Of a DNA stretch of 64,000 nucleotides, positions 61,857 to 64,000 are shown piece after piece. The stretch covers positions 4,402,001-4,466,000 of the forward strand of contig OZ176051.1 of assembly GCA_964247055.1 (NCBI GenBank), written 5' to 3'. The first letter of the stretch is position 1; each line of letters opens with the position of its first letter. The position numbers and the translations under genes were made by a program. The DNA comes from Paragordius varius. Its lineage: Eukaryota > Nematomorpha. Under the pieces are notes generated by a model. The model worked only from the letters and a program-made list of their open reading frames with translations, ran no database searches and was not told the origin of the DNA.

Positions 61857-64000
61857 ATTTAAACAATAAATTTGTTCTTTGCAATCAAGATGCTCTTGTA
61901 ATTAAAAAAGTGATTTGTTAATTATGGAGACATGTTGTACCAAAATGGTAAGAAATCACCCCGTGGTTTTAATTCCAAAATCTTAAAAATTTCCGGTTCC
62001 TACCTCACAGAAGCAGCCAGGTTTTGGTTTTATGTTTTCGGCTTGGCTCTCTCCCCCATCATCTTCCTATTTCCTTTCTTTATTTTTATATCTTATCCAT
62101 TACAATTATTAAATTCTTAAAACATGTAATTCTTAGCAATTTAATTATTTTAAATTTCAATAATAGATTAAAAAGACCCAACTTAATAAGTCATTGTTTT
62201 TTAAAGTAGTGTAAATTTATCATGATTAATTTTCTCAAATTCTTAGTTTTTTAAAATTTATAAATAATAACATTTAACACACTAGCCCACATATCTATTA
62301 ATTATGAACCATAAACTAATCAACTCAGTGTGGAGCAGTGTAATTTTGATCTTTGTAGACAATATAGCTAGTTTTTATATAATACTGATGTCATAAAACA
62401 ACTATCTCAAAATTTATTCCAGTTTTTATAAACAAAATAAGAAACTGTCACCATATTTTTAATCTCATCTTGTCATTTATTACCTTTACAAGGTTAACGA
62501 TATATGTCCATGTCTTATAAATCTTACTGATAACATAAGTTAATTACAATATTTTGAAAGAAAATTATAATATATTATTATATATATATATATATATAAC
62601 CATCCTAAGAAATGCAATGGTATGTTTTTTAAAATAAAAATTGATATACAGTAACTTATGGCGTTAAAAAAGTTATCTATAAAATGAAGAAATATTAAAA
62701 ATATAGGCAAAAAACTTGTTTAATTTTAACCATTTATTGTTTTATATCATACGCTACTGTATACAAATCTAAACTGGCCATTAACACGCTACTTTATCCC
62801 CATAATAAATAATAATATGAAAGATAAGATAGAGTAAGTAGAATTTATAGTTAGTTATTATTGAACGAAATTGAATACGTTTTAACAGGTATAAATATTT
62901 TATATTTCGAATGGTGTCTAAATTGATCTATATATTTTTGATATCACAAAAAGTTAAAATTGTATTTTATCTTTTTAATTTTTACTCTTTCACCATTTCA
63001 AAAAATTTCGTTTTTACAACTTAAGGACCACTGTTTTTTTGCTTAAACCTCAAATTTAACAAATTAATACGCAGTTAATTTAATGGTCCATTCCACGATA
63101 AAAATATGCCTTTTAAAATATTTATGATGTATTAGATTAAATTACCTTAATTGAATGAGATAAATAACTTACCTACCTATTAACACACCTATATCATGAA
63201 TTTAATTTTTTGCCATAAAAACCTATGTTTTAGATTCTATATTTTATTTTATGCGTACTAATATTGAGCTCCAAAAAAATTATTTTTATTTCCAACTACA
63301 TTAACCCCATAAGTCATCAATATTTATGTGTAGAAGTAAATGATATAAAATCAAGCTAAAGAAAATCCCAAGTTTATTCATTCAAAACCAAAACTAATGA
63401 GTACCTAAATTCGTTAAATAGATATATATTTGTTCCACCCTCCCCATAAATATAATATTTTAAAACTTCAATATCTAATTAGAAGTAGAATAGGCCATTT
63501 AAAAATTGTTGCTTAAAAATTATTTTCATGTGATTTCATATGAGAGATATGCTATATAATAATATAAATATTAATAGCCGCTCTAGACCCATTCCATTTG
63601 AAATTGTTATAGAAACCGCATAAAAAACAAGGAAGGGAACCGATTTCTATTGAAAAGACAGTTTATAAAATTTTTATTTTCTAAATTTAATTTCTACGTT
63701 TTTGAAATTTGTTTTTATTTCACCCCATAAAAATAGGATTTCTCTAATTATAACTGTAAATAAGATATTAATTATAACTGTTAGCATATCTAACTTTAGT
63801 TATCTATTATCTATTTATCAATTTATATGGCAATCTGAAAACATACATTCATAATTTATCCAATTAAATTTTGTTTACATATGTTTGAGCAAAAAACTTT
63901 AAGGATGAGTTATTGCCCAGCTCAACTATGACCAGTTTGACCAATTCTTTACGATCCTAACTTAATATCACAAATGGAAAAATATATGTATATATGAAAA
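61857..64000. other. A+T-rich intergenic stretch; nothing recognised
   Basis: A short TA run lies at about 62577-62598. Overlapping 60-codon frames at 61932-62209 are not convincing. No gene or RNA seen up to the window end. Confidence 0.4.

Noticed and set aside
61932-62209. Two overlapping hydrophobic plus-strand frames
   Set aside because: Short, unrelated to anything I recognise, and without splice or start context. Chance frames in pyrimidine-rich sequence are likely.

Overview
The window is nuclear DNA of an animal, most likely an insect. It is very A+T-rich, its genes have many exons with GT-AG introns, and it carries metazoan genes: an insect-type lingerer (the UBAP2/UBAP2L family), the start of an RBMS/alan-shepard-type RNA-binding protein, and a cathepsin B. 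Most of the rest is old, nested, non-autonomous DNA elements, plus one LINE fossil and one compact LTR-element fossil. I see nothing bacterial or plasmid-like, and no CRISPR array, tRNA or rRNA.

The layout is dominated by an assembly effect. Two gaps of exactly 200 N (679-878 and 33801-34000) split the window into contigs X (1-678), Y (879-33800) and Z (34001-64000). X repeats 15368-16045 of Y (offset 15367). The first 17,755 bases of Z (34001-51755) repeat 16046-33800 of Y at a constant offset of 17955, with one substitution found. X ends exactly where Z begins in Y coordinates. The simplest reading is that X and Z are one chromosome copy that was cut, and Y, the same locus assembled again, was placed in the cut. 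There is probably one lingerer gene and one cathepsin B gene here, not two.

Y in order: an exon opening the first RRM of an RBMS/shep-like gene (2123-2421, minus); nested TTAA-flanked elements and a degenerate tandem array (2710-9050); a complete 20-exon lingerer gene (10175-19277, minus, 1310 codons before the stop, all splice phases consistent); a 13-kb element-rich spacer (19417-32470) with TTAA elements, fold-backs, a 1.3-kb LTR-element fossil with a perfect 5-bp target duplication, a dead LINE and a hAT-type MITE; then the first four exons of cathepsin B up to the contig end. Z repeats lingerer exons 9-1, the same spacer and the whole cathepsin B gene (50875-55155, plus, 367 residues). 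It then runs into unique intergenic DNA with a 1.7-kb fold-back and a second hAT MITE.

The two RNA-binding genes, shep-like and lingerer, lie head to tail on the same strand. Cathepsin B is a secreted or lysosomal cysteine peptidase with no evident link to them. The points most worth a second look are a 21-nt GT...AG segment with an in-frame stop inside the cathepsin B propeptide, a TTAA element inserted into its own family member, a family of fold-back elements sharing the same CACTT ends, and an uncharacterised repeat whose two copies both keep an ORF.
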